A stretch of DNA of 64,000 nt from Hyaloperonospora brassicae. Lineage: Eukaryota; Oomycota; Peronosporomycetes; Peronosporales; Peronosporaceae. Shown in pieces: positions 31,327-43,252 of this stretch. The notes below the pieces were generated by a model. That model had not been told where the DNA came from. It saw only the letters and a list, made by a program, of their open reading frames with translations, and ran no database searches. Location: contig CANTFL010001076.1 of assembly GCA_947650285.1 (NCBI GenBank), forward strand, positions 1 through 64,000, in the 5' to 3' direction. Both the position numbers and the translations under genes were made by a program. How positions within the stretch are numbered: position 1 is the first letter of the stretch; each line of letters opens with the position of its first letter.

Positions 31327-32690
31327 CAACCGCCACGCGCGCGCGCTCGGCGCGAGAGCTGTGGGTTTAACGCGGCTGTTGCTGACGGGGGTACGTACGA
31401 AGAATGGGTTGTCGCTCGGTGGTGTTGAGGGCACATCCGATCTGATTGCGTTCTCATTGTTTGGTTAATTGTTTGGTTTGTGCGTTGGATGCAGTAGACT
31501 GCTGCAGGACAAAGGGACTCGAGCACACACGTTCCTACTGCTCGCTGTGGTCGCAGGCGCCGACTCGTTTTTCGTCAGCTTTGAAGCAGTGGACGACAGG
31601 AGAGCATTCGTGCAGATGGAGTTTATGATGGCCGATGACGTGTAGACTGAGTGGATCTACTACATATATATAACGAACACGTGCTTTTTGCTTTCTTTTG
31701 TGGTTGCGCACGGCAGTAATTTGTGCGGTTGAAGGTCAGTAGGGCGCTGTGTCGCTGACCACGTAACAACAGGTCAGTGACACCTGATCGAGGCGACCGT
31801 CTGCGTTCATGTCTCACGCTGTCACCGAGTAAGGCCGTGAGCTGTGGCCAGATGAATATTTTTACCTCTTTGGTGGTGTAAACTATGCCTAGTCCAGATT
31901 TAAAACGGGCACAAAAGACGAAATGGCCATTCGCGTCGTTCTGAGTCCATGCTAAAGGCCAATCTATTGGCCCCGCGCTCTGGTGGTGCGTGTATCGCTT
32001 TGCTTGCGAGGCACTTGGCTCCGAGTGCAGCCCAGTGAATCGGTAGGCATCGCTTACTTTTCTTGACGCTAGATAGACGCTGGTGCTGTCGTCGTCTATC
32101 CAGGAGTAGGTAGGATGGTGTTATGCGACATGCACTCGAACTAGCCATGATCCTTTTGTGAAAAGTTAACCCTTTACGTAGCTGTGTCATGGCTTACACC
32201 GTGTCAAAAGACCATCTGAACCTCTCTCTTGCACAGCAGTGTGTAAAAATAGAGGTGCAGCTGGATATCTCTTCGTGGATACGCCAAGATGTGTACATAT
32301 TACACGTGTGTGCGTTATTGCAGTTGACGTGCAGCGAGTGGACTAGGCCCACGTGGTGATACACTATGTGAAGACGAGGTAGTCTTGAACGCTATTTTCT
32401 TTTTTTTTGTAGCTACCACGTTGCGAAGACTATCCGGCCCTACAGAGTATATTTAGAATTTATTCGTTATCATAAGGTCTTGATCAGAAGTTAGACCGTG
32501 CTCGTTATTTATATGCGCTCGTTACCTGTACGGAAAAGTGTCTCGAGCTCAAAATAGCGTCCGATATGTCGTGCTCTATCGACTATATGCGCTGTAGGAT
32601 CGCTCAAGATTTTGGAAGCGAAGAAATGACGACATCATGACCAAGTGCTCGACCATAGAGCAAGTGCGCCCGCGGTTGTCCGTAGATGAG
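31327..32690. other. Intergenic, no gene recognised
   Basis: Between the first effector-like gene and the tRNA synthetase pseudogene. Short frames only, none recognisable. A T-rich tract ending in AG occurs near 32400 without a plausible exon after it. Confidence 0.55.
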
Positions 32691-32704
32691 CAATCGAAAG
32701 AGAT

Positions 32705-34345
32705 GTGACCGAAGTCCGAGCAACCGTTTGAGCAGATATGTCCTACCTCGGCCACGTAAGATCGATCGAATTCAGCACAGCTTAGAGGTGGTATGCGATC
32801 ATATCTCTCTTCGACCATTCGATATGTGCAAAAGATGCATAACGACGCGACAGCCGGTCATAGCAGCTATCCTGGTCGCCGCTGACGCCACCGTAAACAA
32901 AAGCCACGAACTCGCTATGGTAAACTGGACCCGAGGCGACAAGCGCAACGATATGACCAGATGCAGGCAGCCACCGTGGAGGAGGAGAGTCAAGTTGTGG
33001 ATGAAGTAGACAATCTGAAGAAGGATCCGAGAGACTTTGCACTGTGGAAAGCAGCAAAGACGCACAACGGACTGGTGTGGTCATTGCCATGGGGAGTGGG
33101 GAGACCCGGTTGGCATATCGAGTGCTCGGCAATGACGCACCACGTGCTTGGGGATAAGTTGGACGTGCACACGGGTGGAGTGGACTTGCAGTTTCCACAC
33201 CACAATAACGAGATCGCGCAGTGTGAGGCGCATAATTGCGGCTGTGGACACGACGGAGAGTGGTGCAAACACTTTGTGCATTTCGGACACTTGTACATTC
33301 GTGGACGGAAGATGTCGAAGTCGCTCAAGAACTTCATTGGAGTGAGGGACTTCTTGGAGGATGGACCTTGTAGACGCTCGTCGTCTTTATCGCGCAAGAA
33401 ACTTAGTGTACTCTGAGGATCGGATTCGGGATGCCGAAGCAATTGTTGATCGACTTCGAGGTTTCTTCCGAAGTGTCATGGTATACGGCAATGACCATAC
33501 TATTTCTAGCTGTAATGCTACTTTGCTTTTGAGACTTGAGTCAAAGCGTTGCGAGGAAGAAGACTTGCAAGTGTTGGACGCACTTTTCACGACCAGAGTG
33601 CACGTAGATGAACTTCTGCTTGACGATGGAGACACACCGCGTGCATTATCACTTGCAGTGGAGCTAGTATCACGTGGAAACACGTACTTGCTCGCTCAAC
33701 GAGACGAGAACGGAGTATCCGACGAGGTGCTGGTGTCGCTGATTGACCACGTGCTGATGTGCTTGACCTTTTTGGACTCGCAGGACTGCATACCGAGTTT
33801 TCAGCCAGAATGCGCCGTCGGTTCGCAACTCCACACAAGAAGCAGTTGAATCAAAGTGACGGTATGTTTCGTTGGGAAGAGCAGGAGACTTTGCTCCATG
33901 CGTTGCTCAGGTTTTGCACCTCAGTGCGAGAAGAAGCTTTGCGTGATCCCAAGCATCGGTCAGTGCACGCGTCCTCGACGTATGTGACACCTTGCAGAAC
34001 AAAGAACTAACTCAGCTGGGTATCCAGGTCGAGGACCTGGCACCGGGGCAGTCTGTGGTCAAGTTCCTCGCACTGGCTGAACGTGAGGCAGCTCTAGAGG
34101 ATATCGATTAGACGAGGTGCAAAGCAGTGGCAAAAGGAGACGGTCAGGATGCGCTGGCGTTGAGGGAAAAGCAACAGGAGCTTGCAGCACTGATGCAGGT
34201 CGCTCCGTCCGAGTTGTTCAAGAAGTCACCGAAGTTTGCAGATCGACTATTCTTTCTAGACGCTGATGGATGCCCGCCGCACGAGATTGACCACGTGCTA
34301 CTCGCAACAGTCGACACAAGAAGCTTGGGAAGAAACCGGCCAAGC
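32705..34345 (+). pseudogene. Cysteinyl-tRNA synthetase pseudogene
   Basis: The clearest part is 32961-33360. It has [24 protein letters not shown], the zinc/cysteine-binding [11 protein letters not shown] region and the KMSKS signature (KMSKSLKNF), all typical of eukaryotic CysRS. Upstream, a relic of the HIGH motif reads YLGH at 32744-32755 inside DMSYLGHVRS, with stops on both sides. Much of the segment between HIGH and the YGKLDP region (near 32915) is missing. Downstream the frame shifts near 33370, 33830 and 33965, and a TAG stands at 34109-34111. The C-terminal extension still reads through to a VAPSELF motif near 34200. CysRS charges tRNA-Cys and is essential, so an intact gene must exist elsewhere. 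The order of domains is kept and no poly-A was seen, so I infer a decayed duplicate. Confidence 0.85.
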
Positions 34346-36222
34346 ATGAAAATGATTACACGCCAAGTAGTGGCCAGACCGCGAACACAATATGCTGTGG
34401 CAGCTGCCCGAGAGAAGAAGCACCAAACCAAAAGGTCAACGGACGAGAAGGGTAACTTCCCAATAGTGGCATCACTTCCCGCTTGCAGGAAGGAGTGACT
34501 CGACTCTCAAGCTCGCGACGAGGCGGCGTCGATACAGTCGACTTCTTTTCTAGCAGCGTCGTCCGTTGACACATGAGATGGGCGCTTGGAAAGGAAGTCG
34601 GGTAGCCAGAGTGCTGACGTTTGGAGTGTGGCATATGCAGACGACGATGACAGAGACAGTGAGACAGCGACTTTAATTCATTTCGCGGTAGTGATCAGCG
34701 CATGTACCGCACGATCACTCGACGTGCTGTCACTGCTACGTCTTGTGACGCACAACGACAGTGGCCAATCTACAGGGCCATGTGGGGATATCGGAGCCTG
34801 CTACAGTATGGGCAGAAAGTGAACGCACATTACCAAGTGGAGAGTTCACGTGGCGTCACGGGCTCAACATCTTTTTTTTCTCGAAATGGAAAATGCCGTG
34901 CAGATCAGAGGTACTCTTGATGCAACAGAGACTTTCAGGAATACAACAAGGAGAGTCAAGAAGCTGCGTATGTATTGCTGCTACCTATCAACGTCAGGCA
35001 ATAGCGAATCTTGCTCATGGGCGGTGCGTCGACGCCACTATGTCGGCTTCTCTATTCGCTATGCACTATCGTGGACCGACCTAATTCGTCACGAGCAGAT
35101 TGGACGACTCTCTTATCGAAAAAACATTCGTTTGGGCAAAGTTCAGAAACATTGGAGTGTCCGCAAAAACGATCCATCGAGCTCCATCCGTAGAGTATGT
35201 GCAGGACCAGAGCTGCGCAGATGAGCTCCCAATCTTTCTATGGCGCAGGTACTTTGTTGTACGTTTTTGCCGTACGCAAGTCGGGTCCATCGTCATCGTC
35301 AGTGAGAATCTGTGAAACTATGGTCTGACGCTCACCTGATCCGAGAGCAGCTGCTTTTGGCGAAACAGCGCTGGCCAGTGACAGTTCGCAGACTGACATC
35401 GCTCTTTTTGTATGGCATACATGCGCATGGAAAATTTTGGAAACGTTGTCAATTGAAAATGGGTTTTTGAAGCCAATCTGCAAAGGTTTCAAATTTAGTC
35501 ATTTGCCAGCAATAAAGTAGTTCTTTTTACATCACACAAAGCAAAGGGTCGGCGTCGCCAGCCCAGCCAAACCAATGTTGCCAGATTTTTCTCCCCAGAT
35601 TCGGCCTGTTTGTGACCGCGTGTGACCATGCGCTTGCAATAGCGCTATTTACGCACGACTCTCCACTCGCACGCACCCTTTTACATGGCTGCACATGAAT
35701 GACGACATTTTGCTTGCATCATATGCCCACTGACATAAGAATATATGTAAGTCGTGCTCATGACGTCCAGCAGTCATGTCCTATTCAATGCTCATCACTC
35801 TTCAATACATGGGCGAAACATCTCACGAATATCGCTCCTGCAACACAAAACTCCGAACCTATAAGTGCGCGTAACGTGATCGTAAGCAGATACGAATACG
35901 AAAGCGTCTATCGTTATTTGACGCGTATGCGGTTTAAACAGAGCCAGGTATAACATTGCGGTGACGCAATGTGATGCAGCGTTCGACTGGCGTACATGAC
36001 AGTCATATCAACGAGTGGACCAAATATAGAGTACGTTATTTAGCATCCTCGTACGCAGCACGGCTCAGCTCGATCGACCGCGCGACTGTGACCCCGCGCG
36101 CGCACAAGCCGTTACTTCAAGCAGAAATGATCGGACCAGGAGGTCCGTGGCGACCACGGCCCTGATCTGCACGCTGTCCTTGTTGCGCCCGTCTGATCCT
36201 CTCGATTTGCCCCAAACCAGCA
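34346..36222. other. Intergenic, no gene recognised
   Basis: Between the synthetase relic and the second effector-like gene. Several overlapping frames of 60-125 codons around 34.7-35.3 kb on both strands show no motif. I see no gene. Confidence 0.55.
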
Positions 36223-36238
36223 GCTCATTCACCAATTC
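36223..36238 (+). promoter_or_regulatory. Oomycete initiator element
   Basis: GCTCATTCACCAATTC agrees with the oomycete initiator consensus GCTCATTYYNCAWTTT at about 14 of 16 positions. It lies 52 bp before the ATG at 36275. It is the best core promoter in the window and supports the gene call. Confidence 0.7.
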
Positions 36239-36274
36239 GCTTCCAGCCCGAAGACTCGAGCAGACACTGGGGAG

Positions 36275-36745
36275 ATGCACTTCCGCGTCCTCCTCGTCCT
36301 GGCCGTGGCCACGTTTGTTGCAAGCTGCAGCAGCTTTGCTAGCGCGGACACTCGATCTACTAAAGGCGTCGACGACGACAGCTCTGCCATTGGCCGCTTG
36401 CGTGGAGAAGGCGCTATGCAGATGGAGGACAAGCAACTGGACTTCAGGCCATCAGAGATGGACTCGGAGTTGACGGAGCAGGCGGTACCTGAGGCGGCCC
36501 CGGCGGGTAGAGATGCAGGCCGCGTCCCGCTCACGGACGCTCAGAAGGCTAAGCTGATGAAAAAGATCAGGGCTTTCGCCAAGGACGATGAAGCGAGAGC
36601 AATGAGTTTCGAAAATATACTGCTGTGGAGCGGGCTGGCTGGAGTCATTGCGGGCAGTGGGTGGTTCGCCTCTTCGCTCTTCAAGGCCAAGGGGCCATAT
36701 ACGAACGGCTTGCCACTTGCAACAAAAGCGCCGGGCTCTTCGTAG
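36275..36745 (+). CDS. RxLR-like secreted protein (GRLR variant) with C-terminal transmembrane segment
   Basis: A 156-residue protein without introns. The signal peptide is strong (hydrophobic core about 5-17, VASCSSFASA, cleavage near A24/D25). GRLR at 40-43 is a degenerate RxLR of the GxLR kind seen in downy mildews; no clear EER follows, only acidic residues. A Lys-rich helix-like stretch (about 91-106) precedes one transmembrane segment at about 114-135, and a short tail ends the protein. The architecture parallels the protein at 30799: similar length, similar signal peptide (CSSF), acidic spacer and late transmembrane helix. The two may be diverged paralogues. The initiator at 36223 supports this start. 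Host translocation and target are inferred, not shown. Confidence 0.77.
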   Translation: MHFRVLLVLAVATFVASCSSFASADTRSTKGVDDDSSAIGRLRGEGAMQMEDKQLDFRPSEMDSELTEQAVPEAAPAGRDAGRVPLTDAQKAKLMKKIRAFAKDDEARAMSFENILLWSGLAGVIAGSGWFASSLFKAKGPYTNGLPLATKAPGSS

Positions 36746-38900
36746 GCGATGCTAAGCCGCCGCGATCGCGCTGAGGTGTTGCATGACGTCCATCGATCTT
36801 GGTTGGACTATATTACAAAATTAGCCTTTTTGTGTATACGTGAGCGGCTGACGTATGGAGACGCTGTTTCTTGCGCGTGGTTTGTGTCCCTGATAGATTC
36901 TTTTGTGTGTCGAGCAATCGATTTACTGGTCCTTAATTGTGTGTCAAACGATCGTTTTGACTGCTACTTTAGCGTGTGGGTGTGTCAAACAGGTCGTTTA
37001 CAGCTACTTTAGTGCGTGTCGAGCAATCTTTTACTGCTACTTTCTTGAGTCTCAAGCCCACCCTTTGATTCGCTCGCTCTTTATGCGCACTTAGTGAACC
37101 AGCGCCATGTGCGACTGTCGAGCGTTATTAGTAAAGGGACGACGGTGAGCCGCAATCGAGTGCGAAGGTCTGTCAATATCCACGACATTTCCCATAGACG
37201 CGACGTGATCTCTTCGCTCCTCACGGTACGAACTGGTGATTGAAGTAGTCCTTTAAACAGCGTGCAGCTGCTGTAAAAGGCGAAGAGTGGCCGCTCTGCA
37301 GAGTGTACAGCCTCAGGGGAACACAAAGAGACGCTCGTCAATGTGACTCATCTCTGCATAACTGACGCACGCAGCATAGCCAGTCACAGTGTCGTCTTGC
37401 ATGACTTTGATCTACTGATTACGAAATGGTGTTCGTACTTCTCTTCAACGACAGTGTGACTAGCGATCGGCAGTCGATAGCAGCAGAGTAAGCTGATTCG
37501 CATGCCGAGCTCTCTTATAACACTACGAGTCGCTTCCTAGACGGCCAAGCTTGTGACTTGGTTCCCCCTGAAATCACCACGGCTTCGGTCGCCGACTGCA
37601 TGGGCCGAGCGCTACTTACTGTCGCATAAAGTTTCACATAGAGCGTCTCGCCGAACTCGCCTTCAACAACTTCCTTCGTTTTTTCGTTTGCCTGCCTTTT
37701 GAAGCGGGGCATCTTGTTTACGATAGTGCCTACGACCACAAATGACGTGTAAGGGCTCTCTCCGTTGGACGCACGTGACTTCAGTCTGTGTGCACTAAAG
37801 TAACCAGGTGGTAGGAATACGGTCACGCACCCACTGACGTAGCGCGATTGATCCGTCTTTTGAGTAGCAAGCTGGACATTGAGTCGAAGCGTCGAGGGAG
37901 ATATCCGCTGTTGGTGTTCATTGTTACGTTCGTCCTCAGTCTTCAGACAGGTGAGAGCACGCGCCAACATGTCATTCCATGTACCTAAAGAACGAAGATG
38001 GTGCACTGACGATGGCTCAGAACTGGCTCAACAGTCGATGCTCTGTTAGCTCATTTGCATTGGCCAAAGCAGGAGTAGAAGCGATACCGACAACGACCTA
38101 GGCGTTTGAACTGATCCAGAATGATATGAGCAAGGCCCAATGTGAAGGCTTCCGTGGATTGCACGCGTTCACGCGAGAGACCTGCTTTCGTGTCCCCTTC
38201 AATTGTGCCACGCAACAGCTCGTTCAGCATCTTGCACGCCGCCATACTGCATCGAAACTTATAACAGTGCTAAGGACCACGGCCCGGTCAAACAAGCGAA
38301 ACCAGCGCAATGAGATACTACAAAAACGAAGCACAGGGAGCGGTCTTGCATTTTTGTTTAACACCTGCAGCATAAAAGAGCACCATCTCTGCGCCATCGC
38401 GTATATAGTCACTGCGCTCTTCAGTGCCAGCAGGCATCAGTTTCGCGATCGATGCCTACTTGCATCCGTTCCCTGTAGGCTCACAGTAGATGGTCGTGAC
38501 GCCAGCGATATCTTCGTCAACGAAGTGCTGCTTTGTGGGTTGCAAGAAAACGACCACCGTACGGCGCTTTAGTGCGACTCACGCAATGTGTCCTGCAAAT
38601 GAAGACGCAAGTCATTTGCGTTGCGAATGTCCATGAGTAAACTGAAGTTATAAGTATCGTGGCCGTCACATCAGTGCACTGTTTGTGGGCAACTATCGAC
38701 ATCGCAGCAGTCGAGGGTATCATCACATGTTGCAGCGATTCAGCTTAGCAAGTATTGCTGTTGACGGCCTCGACATTAGCGTTGCGGTCATACCCTCGTC
38801 GTCCTAGCACGTGTACCGTATGTTCGAGCCCACCTATTGAACCCAATAGAATGGTAACTTGTCCAGGCGGCCGAGTGGTACTGCGTAAAAGCATAGGGCA
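36746..38900. other. Intergenic, one doubtful open frame
   Basis: No confident gene. The only frame of note is minus-strand 37515-38006, listed separately. Around 38860-38950 there is an A-box-like and a B-box-like word but no tRNA fold. Confidence 0.5.
37515..38006 (-). CDS. Doubtful hypothetical protein
   Basis: A 163-codon minus-strand frame, the longest in this spacer. It has mixed composition with no signal peptide, transmembrane segment or motif that I recognise. A further protein-like minus frame lies upstream at 38051-38245 in another phase, so the two could be parts of one decayed gene. No homology is claimed, and it may be chance. Confidence 0.2.
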   Translation of the reverse strand: MHHLRSLGTWNDMLARALTCLKTEDERNNEHQQRISPSTLRLNVQLATQKTDQSRYVSGCVTVFLPPGYFSAHRLKSRASNGESPYTSFVVVGTIVNKMPRFKRQANEKTKEVVEGEFGETLYVKLYATVSSARPMQSATEAVVISGGTKSQAWPSRKRLVVL

Positions 38901-39416
38901 TTTATGGCGGATATTCTAGTATCTCTTTGTAAATAATTGAGTCGTTCGATTCATCAAGCCATCTTGCTTTCGCACGGTCGATTGCAAATAAGGGGTGTTA
39001 AAAGTCATTTTGTAACTATTGGCACGGAGCAGCCCACTTTCGGATCAAATTTAGCCGTTTCGTCGTAGTAATTGAATACACTTTTCATCAGAACGGGGTA
39101 AGCCTGATATGTGAACTGGGACTAATCTAGTCGTTATGCAGAATATTTACTCAGCGGTAACTAGTCAGCAATGTTACCTTAGCAGGTACTAAGTACCATC
39201 GCTTGAGAAAACCTCGGTCCCATCTTATGTAGAACGCGTGATCAGTCAGCAAATCTACACATAAGGACGAGACGCGCACAATGGGCGAAGCGCAAGAGTC
39301 AGCATGCATTCATTCATTTCGATATGTACTAAATGAAACAAAGTTGACATGAAAAGCGAGGATTATAGTAATGTAATGCAAGTTTAATCGGCCGAATAAA
39401 AAAAACACAAACGGCA

Positions 39417-39988
39417 ATGAAATTTCGACGATTTATATGTACGTGCAGTGAGTGCAAAGCACGTGGTAAAGCTGTTCTAGCGAAGCTTTCTTTGCGATGT
39501 GGCGATACTTTCTCCATGAAAGGCACGTTGTATTACTGGAACAACAAGAGATTTTAGGCAGAAGTTTAGCCGTCGAGGGTTATCTTGTCAAGGGCTACCC
39601 GTTCGAGGAGGTGCCAATCTGATGCGTAGTAAGCGCCGATCGATAGGAGATAAACTACCCATTACGTTAGGTGCATGTAAAGGAGAAGTATGATAAAGGC
39701 AGGGAGCCAAACATTGTGGATCATAAGAAGAAGAATCGACAAAGTCAGCATAGTGCATACTTATATGGGTCCAAACAAACCGTAAACGAGCTTTTCAAGT
39801 CCTCTTTCGAACATGATTATGCCTGCCTTCAAGACTTAGGAGGCACAGCTTGTCGATGTTCTGACTGGACCACCAAGATGATAAGTCTGCTACGGGTGGA
39901 CAACGCTCTCCTCCTTCAAAGAATTAGTCTTGTGGAGTTATGCGATGGTGAATCTAGTAAAAGGCCTCGAATGAGCCTCTTTGAGTAA
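39417..39988 (+). pseudogene. Possible decayed gene fragment, unknown family
   Basis: A 46-codon frame from ATG 39417 (with a CXCXXC start) runs into stops. Protein-like reading continues in another phase through three stops, then a 105-codon open stretch at 39671-39988 rich in Lys, Ser and Gln. I cannot name a family. It is listed because the run is longer than its surroundings. Confidence 0.22.
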
Positions 39989-42111
39989 CGATCATGTATT
40001 TTCTGTATCACCTACCAATTAAGCAATTATATAGTTGTAACGCGGTGAGGCCGTTCCATGGGAATAACATCAAATGGGTCCATGTGATATTTTTATACGA
40101 TAGTATTTTCCAATCTACACTTGAATAAGTAAATATTGAATAAATGGTATCTTCAAATCTAGTGTATTACACCGCTTTACTCCTTGACTTATACAGGCCG
40201 CTGTATCAACCAAAGTCGTCAACAATTGCATCTAGACGCGGAAAATAATTGGGAGCGAGTAGATACATACGGAGATTGTAGATTGATATGGTTAGCGATA
40301 AGATCAAGCGAATTTTTTTCAGAAAACTTACGTACGATAAATACATTTGTTTGCTTTTTCCTTCTTCTAAATGTGCTCCATCACAATGTCAGCTTTTCTC
40401 TGCTCACAAAGTGTAGTTGGGTTGCGAGGTACCTGCCTGCAGTGTTTCAGTAAAGATATCTTGTACTGTGTTAGTGCAAGCGGACAATGACTAGATACAT
40501 GAGTGAATAACTCTTGAGCATAGCCGAGATAATCGTACAACTTCTATTCGGCCGTACACTGCGTTTAATTATCTGTAAAAGTGCGTAACGACTTGACGTC
40601 CGCCTGTCAAAAAGTGATGTCGCGGTGACGTGTGTGATATATGTCATATGGTATAGTAGATGTAGGCTTATTTTGTTGGCGACTTGCGTGAGGACTAAAG
40701 CAGCGGGCTTTCTCATTCGTTCAGAAAAAGGAGATACTACGCGAATAATTTCGGAGTGATTTCGCGCTGTTGTTAGATCAATTGCGACTGTATATCGCCA
40801 CCTGATGTTCGTAGTTCACCAAAGCTCCAAACAACCCAAAACTAAGCCCCCACTCAACGCAATCGACTTCGTTGTGCATTAGGCATAGCGGAGGTATTAC
40901 TTTATGTATACAAAGACGCGTAATAGCCATACAGTTGGACAATATGGAAAGTAGGAGAAAGAACGGGTGACATCGGTGGCTGATAGTCATCGGCTTCTGC
41001 ATTCCCTTGCTTCAATCGCAATACCTATTGAATAAAACTACTCTATATTGTTTAATCATGAACATGATACCTTTTCTAGCCTTTACATAACTTTATAGCC
41101 ATATGAAAAATAATGCCACAATTCTATGTAATTCAGTCTTTAGTTAAATCGGTCTTGAGAAACAAAACATTGTGATCTCAGGCAAGGTGTTTAAAGGGCC
41201 TGAGATTATCATCTAGTCAATAGTCACAACAGACCACGACAGGACGAACCGAAAATGAGCATCGTATTTGCACAAACGGAAATGCCAGGTTGCTGGAATT
41301 GATCGGCAAAAATTTCTTGTTTTTGTGCCGGGGATTCAATTGTAACATTTTGACATGTGGTTATACCAAAAAAGTTGCCGCAAACTCGTGTTCCGGGGTT
41401 TCTACTCAGCAGGATTCGAGAAGACAAAATGTTCAAGGCGATAGTCAACTCGTAACATGTGGGCAACACGGCTTCAGTTATAGCGGTGCGATTGTCCTTG
41501 GAGAATAAAGCGAGCATAAATGACATTGTCGCGATCAAAATATTTAATTATTTTCTTGCGATATCAGAACTTATGTACGACGACAGGAGAAGACGCAGTA
41601 GTAAAAAAGTATATGATAAAAATATGGCAGATCTGTACCGGGCCATGAAGCAATATATATGTGCTGCACGTCGTTCGCGCAAGCCACATTTACTAAAGAA
41701 AAGACCAGAAAAGAGCAAACCACAATGACGATAAATAAGGATAACACGGGCTTACCCTAATTGGCGAAATCTATCACATGGATTTGAAAGCAGCTGAAAC
41801 CTTGGCACTACTATAAGAACGTCTTTTTGCCGACTTAGTGGTGACATGAAGAAGGGGTTGTTGATCTTAGTAAATAATGTCGAAAAGTCGATTTATAGGT
41901 AATTTTACGGATATGATCATAAGAATATGCATATCATATACGTAAGGTAAGGATGGACCAAATATCGGGTGGTACAATGGCTATTTTACGCGATGAGAGA
42001 TCGCAGTAACAACAAACGTTTTTAGCAATTTTCTTGACGCAAAATGCCACTTATTTTGATTGATCATATAAAGACGAGTTTCACACAAAAGTTGAGGAAG
42101 ACGTCAACGAA

Positions 42112-42324
42112 ATGTCAGACCTAAAGTTAATCGCTCGAATGTACGCAAAATACAAAAATGATACAGGATTACAGACGGAAAAATATCCACGTCAAAGGCT
42201 GGTCAATTTAGGTTATGCACAGAATGGTTATGAATTCGAGAGATTAATGAGGACGACTACTCCTAACATGAACCATGATGTGCTCTTTAGAGTTACAGAC
42301 ACATTACCGCGGACATCATTATGA
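42112..42324 (+). other. Short frame, possible effector-repeat remnant
   Basis: A 70-codon frame from ATG 42112. The segment LKLIARMYAKYKND followed by LVNLGYAQNGYEFERLM loosely recalls the helical WY/LWY repeats of oomycete effectors. There is no signal peptide and the flanks are full of stops. Confidence 0.15.
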
Positions 42325-43230
42325 CCAATCCTCACCGAAATGGATTAAACTGAAGATGATGATACAGATGAAACGATTTTGACGAGGAACTAGAAGCAGT
42401 TATCGAGCAGCATTGTAGGGTCAGATTACAGCAGCCTAAGCATTTATACCAAGGTTGATGAGCGGATAGGTGGAAGATATTGAGTATTGCAAAATAGGCT
42501 ACACGGTTTTGCGAAAAATTAATTCGATAGGAACGAAAGCGATGCTGGTCCAAAACATGTTTGATATGTGTAGATCAAACGCCATATATTGCGATAACAG
42601 ACACACTTATCCGTAAAAAAGTGACGAGATACTTTTCCACTTAGCATATTGAAGGCAATATTGAAAGATATCGACATCTGTTTTAGTAGACGCAACAGAA
42701 TTAGAAATTACTCAGCAAATATAATAGGACTATTTCGCCTTTATCATTTACCGCCCACTAAGGTCACACATGTAATAAGCCAAAAATTGAGGGTCTGAAC
42801 TTTTGCGCACTCCTCTCAATCGTTTATCGGATAGACGTGGGCGCGTCAATAAAATGTTCGAATTAGAACGGGCCGCAGCTAAACATGGAAAAGAACCTTT
42901 TGCGTCGCTGTGGGGAGGACACCTTATTGTATAATCTCCATAAACGTCGTGCAGTCATTTCCAAAACACTAAGCAATGATCCGGCATCTTCGTTTAAGCA
43001 ATAAGAAGATGCAAATTGCAATTTAATGAGCAGTATTAAGACCATGGTCTCATGCCAGAAATGTAGTAACTGCTTTATTGTCACACGCTCTATCACGATG
43101 TAAATCGCGAATGTAAGCTTGTCGAAACATGATGATATGTGCGAAGCACAATTTTTACTTTGCATATTTAGGATCTATTTATTTTAAATTCGTGAGGTTA
43201 GTAAGACATCGATATTGGTTTACGAATACA

Positions 43231-43252
43231 CATATATATATATATATATATT
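43231..43252. repeat. (TA)n microsatellite
   Basis: Eleven or so TA units in the AT-rich region. A shorter TA run occurs at 45447-45463. Confidence 0.85.

Noticed and set aside
30507..31526. 339-codon minus-strand frame over the first effector-like gene
   Set aside because: Antisense shadow; the plus strand has the signal peptide, DEER and initiator.
38862..38955. tRNA-like words: GGCCGAGTGGT (A box) and GTTCGATTC (B box)
   Set aside because: Spacing is too long and no acceptor stem or anticodon arm can be drawn; probably chance.
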